This document shows, piece by piece, positions 1 to 8,543 of a DNA stretch of 64,000 nucleotides. The number at the start of each line of letters is the position of its first letter. The first letter of the stretch is position 1. This stretch comes from Candidatus Microbacterium phytovorans (GTDB lineage: Bacteria > Actinomycetota > Actinomycetes > Actinomycetales > Microbacteriaceae): NCBI GenBank assembly GCA_029202445.1, contig CP119321.1, positions 682,001 through 746,000 of the forward strand. Direction: 5' to 3'. The notes under the pieces are model-generated. The model searched no databases, was not told where the DNA came from, and saw nothing but the letters and a program-made list of their open reading frames with translations. The position numbers and the translations under genes were made by a program.

Positions 1-677
1 GCAACCGCGGCATCGGCCGCGCCATCGCCGAGCGCTTCGTCGCAGCGGGCTACCGCGTGGCCGTCACCGCGCGGTCGGGCGAGGGCCCCGACGGTACCCT
101 GACGGTACGGGCCGACGTGACGGATGCCGCGCAGGTCGACGCCGCCTTCACGGAGGTCGAGCAGCAGCTCGGCCCCGTCGAGATCGTGGTCGCCAACGCG
201 GGCATCACGAAGGACACGCTGCTGCTGCGCATGTCCGAGGACGACTTCGACTCGGTCGTCTCGACGAATCTCGGCGGCACGTTCCGCGTCGTCAAGCGCG
301 CGGCGAAGGGGCTGCTGCGCGCCAAGTGGGGTCGCGTCATCCTGATCTCGAGCGTCGTCGGGCTCTACGGCTCCGCCGGGCAGATCAACTACTCGTCCTC
401 CAAGAGCGCCCTCGTCGGCTTCGCGCGCTCGCTCACCCGCGAGCTCGGCGGCCGCGGCATCACGGCCAACGTCGTCGCGCCGGGGTTCATCGAGACCGAC
501 ATGACCGCGGAGCTTCCCGAAGACACGCAGACCGAGTACAAGCGGAACATCCCTGCGGGCCGGTTCGCCACGGCCGACGAGGTCGCCGGCGTCGTCACCT
601 GGCTGGCATCCGACGACGCGGCGTACATCTCGGGCGCGGTGATCCCCGTCGACGGCGGTCTCGGCATGGGGCACTGA
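1..677 (+). CDS. fabG: 3-oxoacyl-ACP reductase (SDR family), 5' end outside window
   Basis: Cytosolic NADPH-dependent reductase of the fatty-acid elongation cycle. The reading frame is open from base 3, so the start and the first glycines of the nucleotide-binding loop lie upstream; the visible part begins NRGIGRAIAERF, the second half of the TGxxxGIG loop. The NAG motif, catalytic Ser (LISSVVGLYG) and the YSSSK pair (Tyr near 390, Lys near 402) are present, and the C-terminal GAVIPVDGGLGMGH is typical of FabG. It converges on serB with a 100-bp gap and no clear terminator. Another SDR activity cannot be excluded, but the FabG signature is good. Confidence 0.85.
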   Translation, partial: NRGIGRAIAERFVAAGYRVAVTARSGEGPDGTLTVRADVTDAAQVDAAFTEVEQQLGPVEIVVANAGITKDTLLLRMSEDDFDSVVSTNLGGTFRVVKRAAKGLLRAKWGRVILISSVVGLYGSAGQINYSSSKSALVGFARSLTRELGGRGITANVVAPGFIETDMTAELPEDTQTEYKRNIPAGRFATADEVAGVVTWLASDDAAYISGAVIPVDGGLGMGH

Positions 678-777
678 CCGGGCCCGGCGGATTTCGGCGC
701 GAGCCGGAAAACGAAACCCGGCGACGCGCAGAACATCGACCCACCGAGGGGCCCGCGACGCCAGGGCAGAAGCGAGG

Positions 778-1416
778 TCAGGGCAGCAGCGGGATGACCT
801 CTCGGAGGTCGACGCGATCGATCACGAGGTCGGCGCGCGCGCGCACCGTCGGCTTGGCGTTGAAGGCCAGGCCGAGACCGGCATCCGCCATCATGTGCAG
901 GTCGTTCGCTCCGTCGCCGATCGCGATGGTCCGGTGGCGAGGGATGTCGCGTTCGGCGGCCCACTGACGGAGGGCGTCGGCCTTGGCTGCGGCGTCGACG
1001 ATCGGGCCGTCTACGGCGCCCGAGAGATTGTCGCTGTCGTCGACCGCGAGCCGATTGGCGCGCCACACGTCGACGCCGAGGTCGGGGGCCACCGTGTCGA
1101 GGATCTCGTGGAACCCGCCGGAGACGACGGCGGCGACTCCGCCGCGACGATGGATCTCGGCGATGAGTTCGCGCACGCCCGGAGTCGGCTCGATCCGCGC
1201 GAGAACCCGGGAGAAGGCCGCGACCGGCACGCCGCGCAGGGCGTGGACGCGACTGCGCAGGCTGGTGGCGAAGTCGACCTCGCCGCGCATCGCGGCTTCC
1301 GTCGCGGCAGCGACCTCGACGCCGCGCCCCGCCTCGTCGGCGATGAGTTCGATGACCTCGTTGCGGATGAGAGTGGAGTCGGCGTCGAAGACGACGAGGA
1401 AGCGGGCATCAGGCAC
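778..1416 (-). CDS. serB: phosphoserine phosphatase SerB (short form without ACT domain)
   Basis: HAD-superfamily enzyme for the last step of serine synthesis (O-phosphoserine to serine). Motif I is DADST at residues 11-15; motif II is in VVSGGF and motif IV is GDGANDLHMM. At 212 aa it has only the catalytic and cap domains, about the length of stand-alone SerB; the N-terminal ACT domains of mycobacterial SerB2 are missing, so serine feedback through ACT is not expected. The start is GTG at 1416. A TAGGTT -10 hexamer lies exactly six bases before it, which suggests a leaderless mRNA and supports this start. Confidence 0.88.
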   Translation of the reverse strand: MPDARFLVVFDADSTLIRNEVIELIADEAGRGVEVAAATEAAMRGEVDFATSLRSRVHALRGVPVAAFSRVLARIEPTPGVRELIAEIHRRGGVAAVVSGGFHEILDTVAPDLGVDVWRANRLAVDDSDNLSGAVDGPIVDAAAKADALRQWAAERDIPRHRTIAIGDGANDLHMMADAGLGLAFNAKPTVRARADLVIDRVDLREVIPLLP

Positions 1417-1422
1417 GCTCCC

Positions 1423-1428
1423 AACCTA
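1423..1428 (-). promoter_or_regulatory. -10 hexamer TAGGTT of serB (leaderless)
   Basis: TAGGTT, then 6 bases, then the GTG start on the minus strand. The expected transcription start coincides with the start codon, and no Shine-Dalgarno is needed. Confidence 0.6.
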
Positions 1429-1439
1429 CCGAGCCGGGG

Positions 1440-2684
1440 TCAGGCCGTGACGTGCACGTTCTTCCCGACGACCGTGATGCCGCTCTCGGTGATGGTGTAG
1501 CCGCGCGCAAGGTCGCGTTCGCGATCGACGCCCACTGTCGCGCCGGCGTCGAGGACGACGTTCTTGTCGAGGATCGCGCGATGCACACGCGCACCGGGAC
1601 CGACGTTGACGTGGTCGAACAGCACAGAGTCGGTGATGGTCGACCCGCCTCCCGACAAGGTCCACGGACCCACGACGCTGCGCTCCAGGTGCGTGCCCGA
1701 CAGAACGGAACCGAGGGACACGATGGAGTCGATCGCGTTGCCCATCCGGCCGACGCCGTCTCGCACGAACTTCGCGGGCGGCGAGTTCAGCGACTGCGAG
1801 TGGATCGGCCAGTCCGTGTTGTAGAGGTTGAAGATCGGAAGGGTCGAGATGAGATCCATGTGCGCGTCGAAGAACGACTCGATCGTGCCCACGTCGCGCC
1901 AGTAGTCCTTGTCCCGGGCTGTGGAACCGGGCACGTCGTTGCGCTTGAAGTCGTAGACCGCCGCTTCGCCCCGACCGACGAAGTAGGGGATGATGTCGCC
2001 GCCCATGTCGTGGTTCGACGTCGGCAGTTCGCCGTCGGCTTCCACGGCCTCGATGAGGGCCTGCGCATCGAAGATGTAGTTGCCCATGGAGGCCAGCACT
2101 TCGTTCGGGTTGTCCGACAGGCCCGTGGGGTTCTGGGGCTTCTCCAGGAAGTCGCGGATGGTGATGTTGTCGGTCGGGTCCACGTCGATGACCCCGAACT
2201 GATTGGCCAGCGAGATCGGCTGACGGATTCCGGCGACGGTCGCCTTGGCCCCCGACTCGATGTGGGCCTGCAGCATCTGCTCGAAGTCCATCCGGTACAC
2301 GTGGTCGGCGCCGATCACCATCACGATGTCCGGCTTCTCGTCGTGGATGAGGTTGAGGGACTGGAGGATGGCGTCGGCGGAGCCGGAGAACCACCGCTTG
2401 CCCAACCGCTGCTGCGCCGGGACGGAGGTGACGTACGAGTTGAGCAGCGCCGACATCCGCCAGGTCTGTGACACGTGGCGGTCGAGACTGTGCGACTTGT
2501 ACTGGGTGAGCACGACGATCTGGCGAAGGCTCGAGTTGATGAGATTCGAGATCGCGAAATCGATGAGCCGGTACTGCCCTCCGAAGGGCACGGCGGGCTT
2601 GGCTCGGTCGACGGTGAGGGGCATGAGCCGCTTCCCCTCGCCGCCCGCGAGGATGATTCCAAAGACCTTCGGCGCTGCAGGCAT
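1440..2684 (-). CDS. glgC: glucose-1-phosphate adenylyltransferase
   Basis: Makes ADP-glucose from glucose-1-phosphate and ATP, the committed step of glycogen/maltosyl-phosphate synthesis. The 414-aa protein matches GlgC length. It starts with the nucleotidyltransferase loop [11 protein letters not shown] (residues 14-24), and residues after about 290 look like the left-handed beta-helix domain ([20 protein letters not shown]). Upstream lies the divergent glycogen synthase gene, only 47 bp away, so the two starts share a small back-to-back promoter region. The ATG at 2684 is preceded by TAGTGT six bases upstream, another leaderless arrangement. Confidence 0.95.
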   Translation of the reverse strand: MPAAPKVFGIILAGGEGKRLMPLTVDRAKPAVPFGGQYRLIDFAISNLINSSLRQIVVLTQYKSHSLDRHVSQTWRMSALLNSYVTSVPAQQRLGKRWFSGSADAILQSLNLIHDEKPDIVMVIGADHVYRMDFEQMLQAHIESGAKATVAGIRQPISLANQFGVIDVDPTDNITIRDFLEKPQNPTGLSDNPNEVLASMGNYIFDAQALIEAVEADGELPTSNHDMGGDIIPYFVGRGEAAVYDFKRNDVPGSTARDKDYWRDVGTIESFFDAHMDLISTLPIFNLYNTDWPIHSQSLNSPPAKFVRDGVGRMGNAIDSIVSLGSVLSGTHLERSVVGPWTLSGGGSTITDSVLFDHVNVGPGARVHRAILDKNVVLDAGATVGVDRERDLARGYTITESGITVVGKNVHVTA

Positions 2685-2690
2685 GGCACC

Positions 2691-2696
2691 ACACTA
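2691..2696 (-). promoter_or_regulatory. -10 hexamer TAGTGT of glgC (leaderless)
   Basis: TAGTGT plus 6 bases plus ATG on the minus strand, inside the 47-bp glgC/glgA divergent region. Confidence 0.55.
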
Positions 2697-2718
2697 TGCC
2701 CCGTGATCGCGTCTGTAC

Positions 2719-2724
2719 TAGCGT
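2719..2724 (+). promoter_or_regulatory. -10 hexamer TAGCGT of glgA (leaderless)
   Basis: TAGCGT plus 7 bases plus the ATG at 2732. This spacing favours 2732 over the in-frame upstream ATG at 2696, which would lie upstream of the transcription start. Confidence 0.55.
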
Positions 2725-2731
2725 TCGTCCC

Positions 2732-3919
2732 ATGCGCGTAGACATCGTCACGAAGGAGTACCCGCCGGAGATCTACGGAGGCGCAGGGGTCCACGTGACG
2801 GAGCTCGTCAAGGCGCTGCGCGACCACATCGACGTGCGTGTGCGGGCGTTCGGCGCCCCTCGCGACGAGCCCGGAACGACCGCCTACGGCGTTCCCGCGG
2901 AGCTGTCCGAGGCGAATGCGGCCGTGCAGACGCTGGGCACGGATCTGGAGATCGTCGGCGACGTCGCGGGCGCCGACGTCGTCCACAGTCACACCTGGTA
3001 CGCCAACTTCGCGGGCCACCTCGCGTCGCTGCTGCACGGCATCCCGCACATCGTGACGGCGCACTCGCTCGAGCCGCTGCGGCCCTGGAAGGCGGAGCAG
3101 CTGGGCGGCGGCTACGCGGTCTCGAGCTACATCGAGAAGACCGCCTACGAGGGCGCGGCGGCGGTCGTGGCCGTGAGTGAAGGCATGCGTCAGGACATCC
3201 TGCGCAGCTACTCGTCGCTGGACCCCGACCGGGTCAAGGTCATCTACAACGGCATCGACGTCGAGTCGTGGCGACCCGTGCGCGATGAGGCGCTCCTGGA
3301 GCGATTCGGGATCGACTCGTCACGACCGTCAGTGGTGTTCGTCGGCCGGATCACGCGGCAGAAGGGCCTGCCGTACTTCCTGCGCGCGGCCGCGCTGCTT
3401 CCCGCGGATGTGCAGGTGATCCTGTGCGCCGGAGCACCCGACACGCCGCAGATCCTTGCCGAGGTCGAAGGGCTGGTCCGTGAGCTGCAGCAACAGCGCG
3501 ACGGTGTCGTCTGGATCGACGAGTTCCTCCAGCGCGACCAGCTCTGCGCGATCCTGACGGCGGCCACGACGTTCGTGTGCCCGTCCGTGTACGAGCCGCT
3601 GGGGATCGTCAACCTCGAGGCGATGGCGTGCGGGGCCGCGGTGGTGGGCACCGGGACGGGCGGCATCCCCGAGGTCGTCGTCGACGGCGTCACGGGTCGC
3701 ATCGTCCCGATCGACCAGGTGCAGGACGGCACGGGCACCCCGACCGACCCCGACCGATTCGTCGCCGACCTCGCCGCCGTCCTCACCGAGGTCGTCACCG
3801 ATCCCGAGACGGCACGTGCCTACGGCGAAGCGGGTAGGCGGCGGGCCGCGGACGAGTTCAGCTGGCAGGCGATCGCGGATGCCACCTCGGCGCTGTACCG
3901 CGAGGTGACGGGGAAGTGA
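2732..3919 (+). CDS. glgA: glycogen synthase / maltose-1-phosphate synthase (Corynebacterium-type, GT4)
   Basis: A 395-aa retaining glycosyltransferase that uses ADP-glucose. It begins MRVDIVTKEYPPEIYGGAGVHV, where the glycine-rich loop binds the sugar nucleotide; the EPLGIVNLEAMACG segment near residue 290 carries the E-x7-E motif of GT4/GT5 enzymes. This family (TIGR02149) includes mycobacterial Rv1212c, shown to act as the GlgM maltose-1-phosphate synthase, so the product may be maltose-1-phosphate for the GlgE pathway rather than glycogen directly. The divergent glgC supplies its substrate. ATG 2732 was chosen over 2696 because the conserved N-terminus and the -10 placement both fit it. 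Confidence 0.9.
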   Translation: MRVDIVTKEYPPEIYGGAGVHVTELVKALRDHIDVRVRAFGAPRDEPGTTAYGVPAELSEANAAVQTLGTDLEIVGDVAGADVVHSHTWYANFAGHLASLLHGIPHIVTAHSLEPLRPWKAEQLGGGYAVSSYIEKTAYEGAAAVVAVSEGMRQDILRSYSSLDPDRVKVIYNGIDVESWRPVRDEALLERFGIDSSRPSVVFVGRITRQKGLPYFLRAAALLPADVQVILCAGAPDTPQILAEVEGLVRELQQQRDGVVWIDEFLQRDQLCAILTAATTFVCPSVYEPLGIVNLEAMACGAAVVGTGTGGIPEVVVDGVTGRIVPIDQVQDGTGTPTDPDRFVADLAAVLTEVVTDPETARAYGEAGRRRAADEFSWQAIADATSALYREVTGK

Positions 3920-3933
3920 CCCCGGCCAGTCGA

Positions 3934-3939
3934 TAGGCT
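3934..3939 (+). promoter_or_regulatory. -10 hexamer TAGGCT of the ABC ATPase gene
   Basis: TAGGCT plus 6 bases (GGGAGC, which could also act as a weak ribosome binding site) plus ATG 3946. Confidence 0.5.
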
Positions 3940-3945
3940 GGGAGC

Positions 3946-4740
3946 ATGCCGCTGGTCCTGGAGTTCGCTGACGTCGTCGTCCGCCGCAATGCTCGAAACA
4001 TCGTCGACCATCTCGCATGGAGTGTCACCGACGACCAGCGGTGGGTGATCCTCGGTCCCAACGGGGCGGGCAAGACGACGATCCTCCAGCTGGCATCCAC
4101 GCTCATCCACCCCACGTCCGGCTCCGTCACGATCCTCGACGAGCGGCTGGGCCGCACGGACGTGTTCGAACTGCGTCCCCGGATCGGATTCGCGTCGTCG
4201 GCGATGGCCAAGCGGGTGCCGCCGGAGGAGACCGTGCTCGATGTCGTCCTGACTGCCGCGTTCTCGGTGCTCGGCCGATGGAACGAGTCGTACGAGGCGA
4301 TCGACGAACGCCGTGCCCGTCGCGTCCTGGCGACGTGGAAGCTCGAGCACCTCGCCGAGCGCACCTTCGGAACGCTGTCGGATGGTGAGCAGAAGCGCGT
4401 GCAGATCGCCCGGGCCGTCATGACCGACCCGGAGCTCCTGCTGCTGGACGAGCCCACCGCCAGCCTCGATCTCGGTGCTCGCGAAGAACTGCTCGCCCTT
4501 CTCAGCGGCTACGCACAGGAGCCGACGACGCCGGCCATGGTGATGGTCACCCATCACGTGGAGGAGATCCCCGTTGGATTCACCCACGTGCTGCTGCTGC
4601 GTGACGGACAGGTGGTCGCTGCCGGTCCGATCGGAGAAGCCCTCACGGCCGAAAACCTGACGGCGACATTCGGGGCCGAGATCGTCCTCACGGAGGACGG
4701 CGGCCGGTACGCGGCGCGCGCGGCGGCAGGCGCCTACTGA
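3946..4740 (+). CDS. ABC transporter ATP-binding protein (single domain)
   Basis: A 264-aa cytosolic ATPase with Walker [10 protein letters not shown] (residues 37-45), signature [14 protein letters not shown], Walker B LLLLDEP and a switch His in VTHHVEE. The signature is LSDGE rather than LSGGQ, as in the YlmA/ModF-like group. No permease or binding protein lies next to it, so the partner and substrate are unknown; a soluble or translation-associated role is possible. It follows glgA by 26 bp but carries its own TAGGCT promoter. Confidence 0.8.
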   Translation: MPLVLEFADVVVRRNARNIVDHLAWSVTDDQRWVILGPNGAGKTTILQLASTLIHPTSGSVTILDERLGRTDVFELRPRIGFASSAMAKRVPPEETVLDVVLTAAFSVLGRWNESYEAIDERRARRVLATWKLEHLAERTFGTLSDGEQKRVQIARAVMTDPELLLLDEPTASLDLGAREELLALLSGYAQEPTTPAMVMVTHHVEEIPVGFTHVLLLRDGQVVAAGPIGEALTAENLTATFGAEIVLTEDGGRYAARAAAGAY

Positions 4741-4781
4741 CCGTCTACCACGCTCGGTCGGTTCGCCGGTGCCGGGAGTGG

Positions 4782-4861
4782 TAGAATCGTTCTTTGGTGC
4801 GCTCGCACCGCAGACTTCCACCCGCCCCTGGCAAAATCCAGGGCATCTCGTGAGGAACCCA
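4782..4861 (+). promoter_or_regulatory. promoter and structured leader of rpmE2
   Basis: The -10 TAGAAT (4782-4787) predicts a transcript starting near 4794 and a leader of about 68 nt. The leader holds two perfect stems: GGTGCG/CGCACC (4796-4801 with 4804-4809, loop of 2, so the inner pair must open) and CCCTGG/CCAGGG (4826-4831 with 4838-4843, 6-nt loop). A GAGGAA ribosome binding site follows at 4852-4857. This resembles ribosomal-protein autoregulatory leaders; L31 leader motifs are known in Actinobacteria, but I could not test a covariance match. Confidence 0.45.
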
Positions 4862-5119
4862 ATGAAGACTGACATCCACCCCGAGTACAAGGCTGTCGTG
4901 TTCCGCGACCTCGGCTCCGGTGAGACCTTCCTGACCCGTTCGACGGTGTCCAGCGACAAGACGATCGAGCTGGACGGTGAGACCTACCCGGTCATCGACG
5001 TCGAGATCTCGTCCGCCTCGCACCCGTTCTACACGGGCAAGCAGCGCATCATGGACTCGGCCGGCCGCGTCGAGAAGTTCAACCAGCGCTTCAAGAACTT
5101 CGGCGGCTCGAGCAAGTAA
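4862..5119 (+). CDS. rpmE2: 50S ribosomal protein L31 type B
   Basis: An 85-aa ribosomal protein, [20 protein letters not shown] at the N-terminus. It has no CxxC pairs, so it is the zinc-independent type B paralogue with the usual C-terminal [10 protein letters not shown] segment. In many bacteria this paralogue replaces zinc-binding L31 under zinc limitation and is repressed by Zur; no Zur-like palindrome is visible in the 120 bp upstream, so here it may be the housekeeping L31. ATG 4862 sits after GAGGAA with good spacing; longer in-frame extensions run into the leader and are not conserved. Confidence 0.93.
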   Translation: MKTDIHPEYKAVVFRDLGSGETFLTRSTVSSDKTIELDGETYPVIDVEISSASHPFYTGKQRIMDSAGRVEKFNQRFKNFGGSSK

Positions 5120-5131
5120 GCCGCTTCCACG

Positions 5132-5155
5132 AAGGCCCCGCTCCGGCGGGGCCTT
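5132..5155. terminator. bidirectional intrinsic terminator rpmE2 / exonuclease
   Basis: Perfect 10-bp stem AAGGCCCCGC / GCGGGGCCTT with loop TCCG, then TCCTCGTTT. It lies between two convergent genes and can serve both. Confidence 0.85.
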
Positions 5156-5179
5156 CCTCGTTTCTGCGGCCACGGGTCC

Positions 5180-5965
5180 TCAGCGGATGGGCCAGCTGCC
5201 GTCGAGAGCGTCTTCGGGGCTCAGCCGCCCCACCGAGATGAAGTACTCGGTCAGGCTCTCCGCCTGCGAGCGAGCCCACCCGATCTGTTGGGTGTGCAGC
5301 TCTTCGACCGCGTGCGAGAGTGCGTAGCGAGCGGCCAGCGCCTGCGCGACGCGGCCGGCGGCCACGGCATCCGCCGACGCGTCGTGCGCGCCCTCGAGCG
5401 TGACGGCATAGTGCGCAGCGACGACTTCCAGCGTGCGCTTGCCTTTGCGGTACCGGTCGTACGTCTTGTCGAGGACGAGCGGATCGACGACGGGCGAGGG
5501 CGAGGCGATGGGGGCGAGGCCGTGGCGCAGAGCCTCGTACTTGAGCAGGGAGAAGTCGTAGGGGGCGTTATAGGCGACGACGGGGATGCCGAGATCGAAC
5601 AGCCGCCGGAGATCGTCGACCACGTCGGCGACGACGTCGCGCGCCGGGCGCCCGTGTGCCCGGGCGTACTCCGTCGTGATGCCGTGGACGGCGGTGGCCC
5701 CGGCGGGGATGTCGATCCCGGGGTCGGCGATCCAGGAACGGGCGGAGACGACCTCCCCGGTGTGGTCGAGGACGCCGACGTGCGCCGTGACGATGCGGTC
5801 GTGCGTGACGTCGACCCCCGTGGTCTCCAGGTCGAACACGCCGACGCGCCGCGCCCAGGGCGGAAGCGCGGACGCGGGGGTGAGGGTAGGGGTGCTGATG
5901 ACCGGCTGTTCGGCGACCTCGTCGTCATCCCACAGCGGGAGCGATACGGAGAGCCAATCGACCAT
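5180..5965 (-). CDS. DnaQ-like 3'-5' exonuclease (DEDDh family)
   Basis: A 261-aa exonuclease domain protein related to the DNA polymerase III epsilon subunit. ExoI is FDLETTGVDVTHDRI near residue 44, ExoII sits around VAYNAPYDFSLL, and ExoIII around EGAHDASADAVAAGRV, giving DEDDh acidic residues and the catalytic His. It is a free-standing domain, not fused to DnaE or UvrC, so it could be a proofreading partner or a repair/RNA-trimming nuclease. Start ATG 5965 is supported by TAGCGT six bases upstream. Confidence 0.85.
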   Translation of the reverse strand: MVDWLSVSLPLWDDDEVAEQPVISTPTLTPASALPPWARRVGVFDLETTGVDVTHDRIVTAHVGVLDHTGEVVSARSWIADPGIDIPAGATAVHGITTEYARAHGRPARDVVADVVDDLRRLFDLGIPVVAYNAPYDFSLLKYEALRHGLAPIASPSPVVDPLVLDKTYDRYRKGKRTLEVVAAHYAVTLEGAHDASADAVAAGRVAQALAARYALSHAVEELHTQQIGWARSQAESLTEYFISVGRLSPEDALDGSWPIR

Positions 5966-5971
5966 GTTTCG

Positions 5972-5977
5972 ACGCTA
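5972..5977 (-). promoter_or_regulatory. -10 hexamer TAGCGT of the exonuclease gene (leaderless)
   Basis: TAGCGT plus 6 bases plus ATG on the minus strand. Confidence 0.55.
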
Positions 5978-6021
5978 CGGGTGCGCTCCGACATCCGGGA
6001 CGCGGCGCGCGCGGCGCCTCG

Positions 6022-6027
6022 TAGACT
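6022..6027 (+). promoter_or_regulatory. -10 hexamer TAGACT of the alpha/beta hydrolase gene (leaderless)
   Basis: TAGACT plus 6 bases plus GTG 6034. It supports GTG as the true start. Confidence 0.6.
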
Positions 6028-6033
6028 CGACGG

Positions 6034-6930
6034 GTGGTCATCAACCCGTACGCCGCGCGCCTCGCGAGTATCCCGGTCGAGCGTCGCGAGATCGATGTCC
6101 TGGGTGGCCGCACCGCGTACTGGGTGTACGGCCCGGCCGACGCGCCCGTCACCCTCCTCGCGGTGCACGGCTTCCGCGGTGACCACCACGGTCTCGAACC
6201 CGTCGTGGCATACCTGGACGGCATCCGGGTGATCTCACCCGACCTTCCGGGGTTCGGCGAGACTCCGCCCTTGCCCGGGCTGACGCACACGCTGGAGACC
6301 TACGCGCGGTGGCTGACCGCATTCGCGGCGGCCGCAGCACCGGGAGCGATCGTGCTCGGCCACTCATTCGGGTCGATCGTCGCTTCCGCCGCGGTGGCGG
6401 GCGGCCTCCCCACCGATCGCCTCGTGCTCGTCAACCCCATCGGCGCCCCTGCGCTCGACGGGCCGCGCGGCATACTCACCCGCCTCGCGGTCTTCTACTA
6501 TGCGGCGGGTGCCCGTCTGCCGCGGCGCCTCGGGGAGGCTCTGCTGCGCAATCGCCTGGTGGTGCGCGTGATGAGCGTCTCGATGGCGAAGACCCGCGAT
6601 CGCGGGTTGCGTGCCTTCATCCACGATCAGCACGACACGTACTTCTCGGACTTCGCCGATCGGGATGTGCTGCGCGACGCGTTCGTCGCCTCGGTGTCGC
6701 ACGATGTGCGGGCTTTCGCGCCCCGCATCGCGCAGCCGACGCTGTTGGTCGCCGCCGACCGCGATGACATCACGCCGATCGAGGCCGAACGCCACCTGCA
6801 GACGCTGTTCGCCGACGCGACGCTGGTCGAGATCCCGGGTGTCGGGCATCTCATCCACTACGAAACACCCGATCAGGCCGCCGCCGCGGTCACGCGCTTT
6901 CTTTCGCCCTCCGACGCCGGTACGCGTTGA
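6034..6930 (+). CDS. alpha/beta-fold hydrolase
   Basis: A 298-aa hydrolase of unknown substrate. The N-terminal HGFRGDHHG forms the oxyanion strand-loop, the nucleophile elbow is GHSFGSIVAS (Ser near residue 112), the acid Asp is likely in AADRDDITP, and the His is in PGVGHLIHYE. There is no signal peptide, so it should be cytosolic. Its 3' end overlaps the convergent CGNR gene by 41 bp. The family is too broad to name a reaction (esterase, lipase or epoxide hydrolase are possible). Confidence 0.75.
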   Translation: MVINPYAARLASIPVERREIDVLGGRTAYWVYGPADAPVTLLAVHGFRGDHHGLEPVVAYLDGIRVISPDLPGFGETPPLPGLTHTLETYARWLTAFAAAAAPGAIVLGHSFGSIVASAAVAGGLPTDRLVLVNPIGAPALDGPRGILTRLAVFYYAAGARLPRRLGEALLRNRLVVRVMSVSMAKTRDRGLRAFIHDQHDTYFSDFADRDVLRDAFVASVSHDVRAFAPRIAQPTLLVAADRDDITPIEAERHLQTLFADATLVEIPGVGHLIHYETPDQAAAAVTRFLSPSDAGTR

Positions 6931-7450
6931 CGTTCATGCGATTGCCGCAGTTCCCGGTGTCGCAGTACCGCTTCGACCCGTTCTTCGAGTAGTCGACGTA
7001 GACCGACCGGCAGTCGTCTGCGTCGCAGAGGCGCACCCGGTCCCACTGGTCGGCGCGGATGACCTCGACGAACGCCATGGCGACCTCGACGAGGATGCGC
7101 GTCGCGAGGGGTGCGGAGTCGTCGGTGGCGTGGATGTGCCAATCGAACTGGTCGTGGATGACGAGCTGGGGGAGTGCGCGGCCGTCACGCAGCATGGCGT
7201 TGACGATGGGCACGGCGCCGTCTCGATCGACATCCCACAGGGCGCGGAGCGGGCCCCGGATGCCGCGTACGGCAGAGAGTTCGGCCTCGTCGCGCGTCAT
7301 CGTTCCCGTGTACGGATAGTCGGCGAGGAACGCGGCCAAGTCGGCCGGGGTATCGAGGCGATCCACGCCCTCGGTGTCGGTGTCGGGCAGGGTGTTCACG
7401 AGGGCGACCCCGGCGCGCAGCGCGAGCTCGGTGTCACGAATGAAGACCAT
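6890..7450 (-). CDS. ABATE/CGNR zinc-finger transcriptional regulator
   Basis: A 186-aa protein with the N-terminal ABATE domain and a C-terminal CGNR zinc finger: LCDADDC followed by YCDTGNCGNRMNVNAYRRR (residues about 140-182). The family is predicted to bind DNA through the CGNR finger and to sense stress or small molecules. It is divergent from the EamA transporter with a 55-bp gap, the usual layout for a local regulator and its target. AGGAG lies about 6 bases before the ATG. The tail overlaps the end of the alpha/beta hydrolase gene on the other strand. Confidence 0.85.
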   Translation of the reverse strand: MVFIRDTELALRAGVALVNTLPDTDTEGVDRLDTPADLAAFLADYPYTGTMTRDEAELSAVRGIRGPLRALWDVDRDGAVPIVNAMLRDGRALPQLVIHDQFDWHIHATDDSAPLATRILVEVAMAFVEVIRADQWDRVRLCDADDCRSVYVDYSKNGSKRYCDTGNCGNRMNVNAYRRRRAKESA

Positions 7451-7505
7451 GTTGACTCCTGACTGAAGGGGGCAGTACTGTCACCAGTGTAAACAACGAT
7501 CACTC

Positions 7506-8543
7506 ATGACATCCGAGGTTCCCGTGACCCAGACCGCGCCGCTCCCCGTGATCCGCCCCATCGTCGGCGAGGCGGGTCGATCGTCGCACGGACGCGGCGT
7601 CGGCGTGCTCATGGCGGTGGCGTCGGCACTGGCGTTCTCGTCGAGCGGACCGCTCGTCAAGCCGCTTCTGGAGGCCGGCTGGTCGCTGTCGGCGGCCCTC
7701 ATCGTGCGTATGGGACTCGCGGCACTCGTGCTGTCGCCCGCGCTGGTCCGTGCCGTTCGGCGGGAGCGCGCCTTCGTGCGACGCCACGGACTCGCACTGC
7801 TCGCCTTCGGGCTCATCCCCGTCGCCGGGTGTCAGCTGCTCTTCTTCTCGGCGATGCAGCGGATGCCGGTCGCCGTCGCGCTGCTCATCCAGTACCTCGC
7901 GCCGGTGTTCCTCGTGGGCTTCGTCTGGCTGCGCACGCGCCGGGCTCCGTCGCGTCTCGTTCTCGTGGGCTCGGCGGTCGCGATGGCCGGACTCGTCCTC
8001 GTCGTCGACATCTCCGGCGCGCGCTTCGACCTCCTGGGCACGCTGCTCGCACTCGGGGCTGCCCTGTGCGTCTGCGTGTACTTCGTCATGTCGGAGCGCA
8101 CCGGTGACGACCTGCCCCCGCTCGCCCTCGCATCGGGCGGGCTCGTGGTGGGCGCGCTGTTCACGGGGCTCCTGGCGCTTGTCGGCATCCTGCCCTTCGC
8201 CGCCCCCGACGTGACGGTCGTCTTCCGCGGGGTCGAGGTCGCCGGTTGGGTTCCGCTCCTGTGGGTCGGCGGGGTGGCGACGTCTGTGGGTTACGCGCTG
8301 GGCGTGATGGCGGTACCGCGCACCGGTTCGCGCCTCGCGTCGTTCATCGGCCTGTCGGAGGTGCTCTTCGCGCTGATGTTCGCGTGGCTCCTCCTGGCGG
8401 AGACGCCCGCGCCGATCCAGTTCCTCGGGGGAGCGCTCATCCTCGTCGGCGTCGTGCTCGTTCGTATGGACGCCGAGGCGACGCCCGCCGTCACGACTCT
8501 CGCCGAGCCGCTTCCAGCAGAGGTCGCACCCGATAGCCGATGA
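7506..8543 (+). CDS. EamA/DMT-family transporter (RhtA-like exporter)
   Basis: A 345-aa inner-membrane protein with about ten hydrophobic segments between residues 30 and 325, forming two EamA repeats (the second ends in FLGGALILVGVVLV). Members export amino acids such as threonine or homoserine, nucleobases or other metabolites; the substrate here is unknown. The CGNR regulator lies immediately upstream on the other strand and an Lrp/AsnC gene overlaps the 3' end by 53 bp on the other strand, so amino-acid export is plausible but only inferred. Confidence 0.82.
   Translation: MTSEVPVTQTAPLPVIRPIVGEAGRSSHGRGVGVLMAVASALAFSSSGPLVKPLLEAGWSLSAALIVRMGLAALVLSPALVRAVRRERAFVRRHGLALLAFGLIPVAGCQLLFFSAMQRMPVAVALLIQYLAPVFLVGFVWLRTRRAPSRLVLVGSAVAMAGLVLVVDISGARFDLLGTLLALGAALCVCVYFVMSERTGDDLPPLALASGGLVVGALFTGLLALVGILPFAAPDVTVVFRGVEVAGWVPLLWVGGVATSVGYALGVMAVPRTGSRLASFIGLSEVLFALMFAWLLLAETPAPIQFLGGALILVGVVLVRMDAEATPAVTTLAEPLPAEVAPDSR

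Noticed and set aside
678-687. CCGGGCCCGG palindrome after fabG as a terminator
   Set aside because: No loop and no T tract; a 10-bp GC palindrome is expected by chance in this DNA.
4741-4861. A Zur box before the zinc-independent L31 gene
   Set aside because: Looked for the TGAAAATGATTTTCA-like palindrome on both strands; nothing comparable is present.
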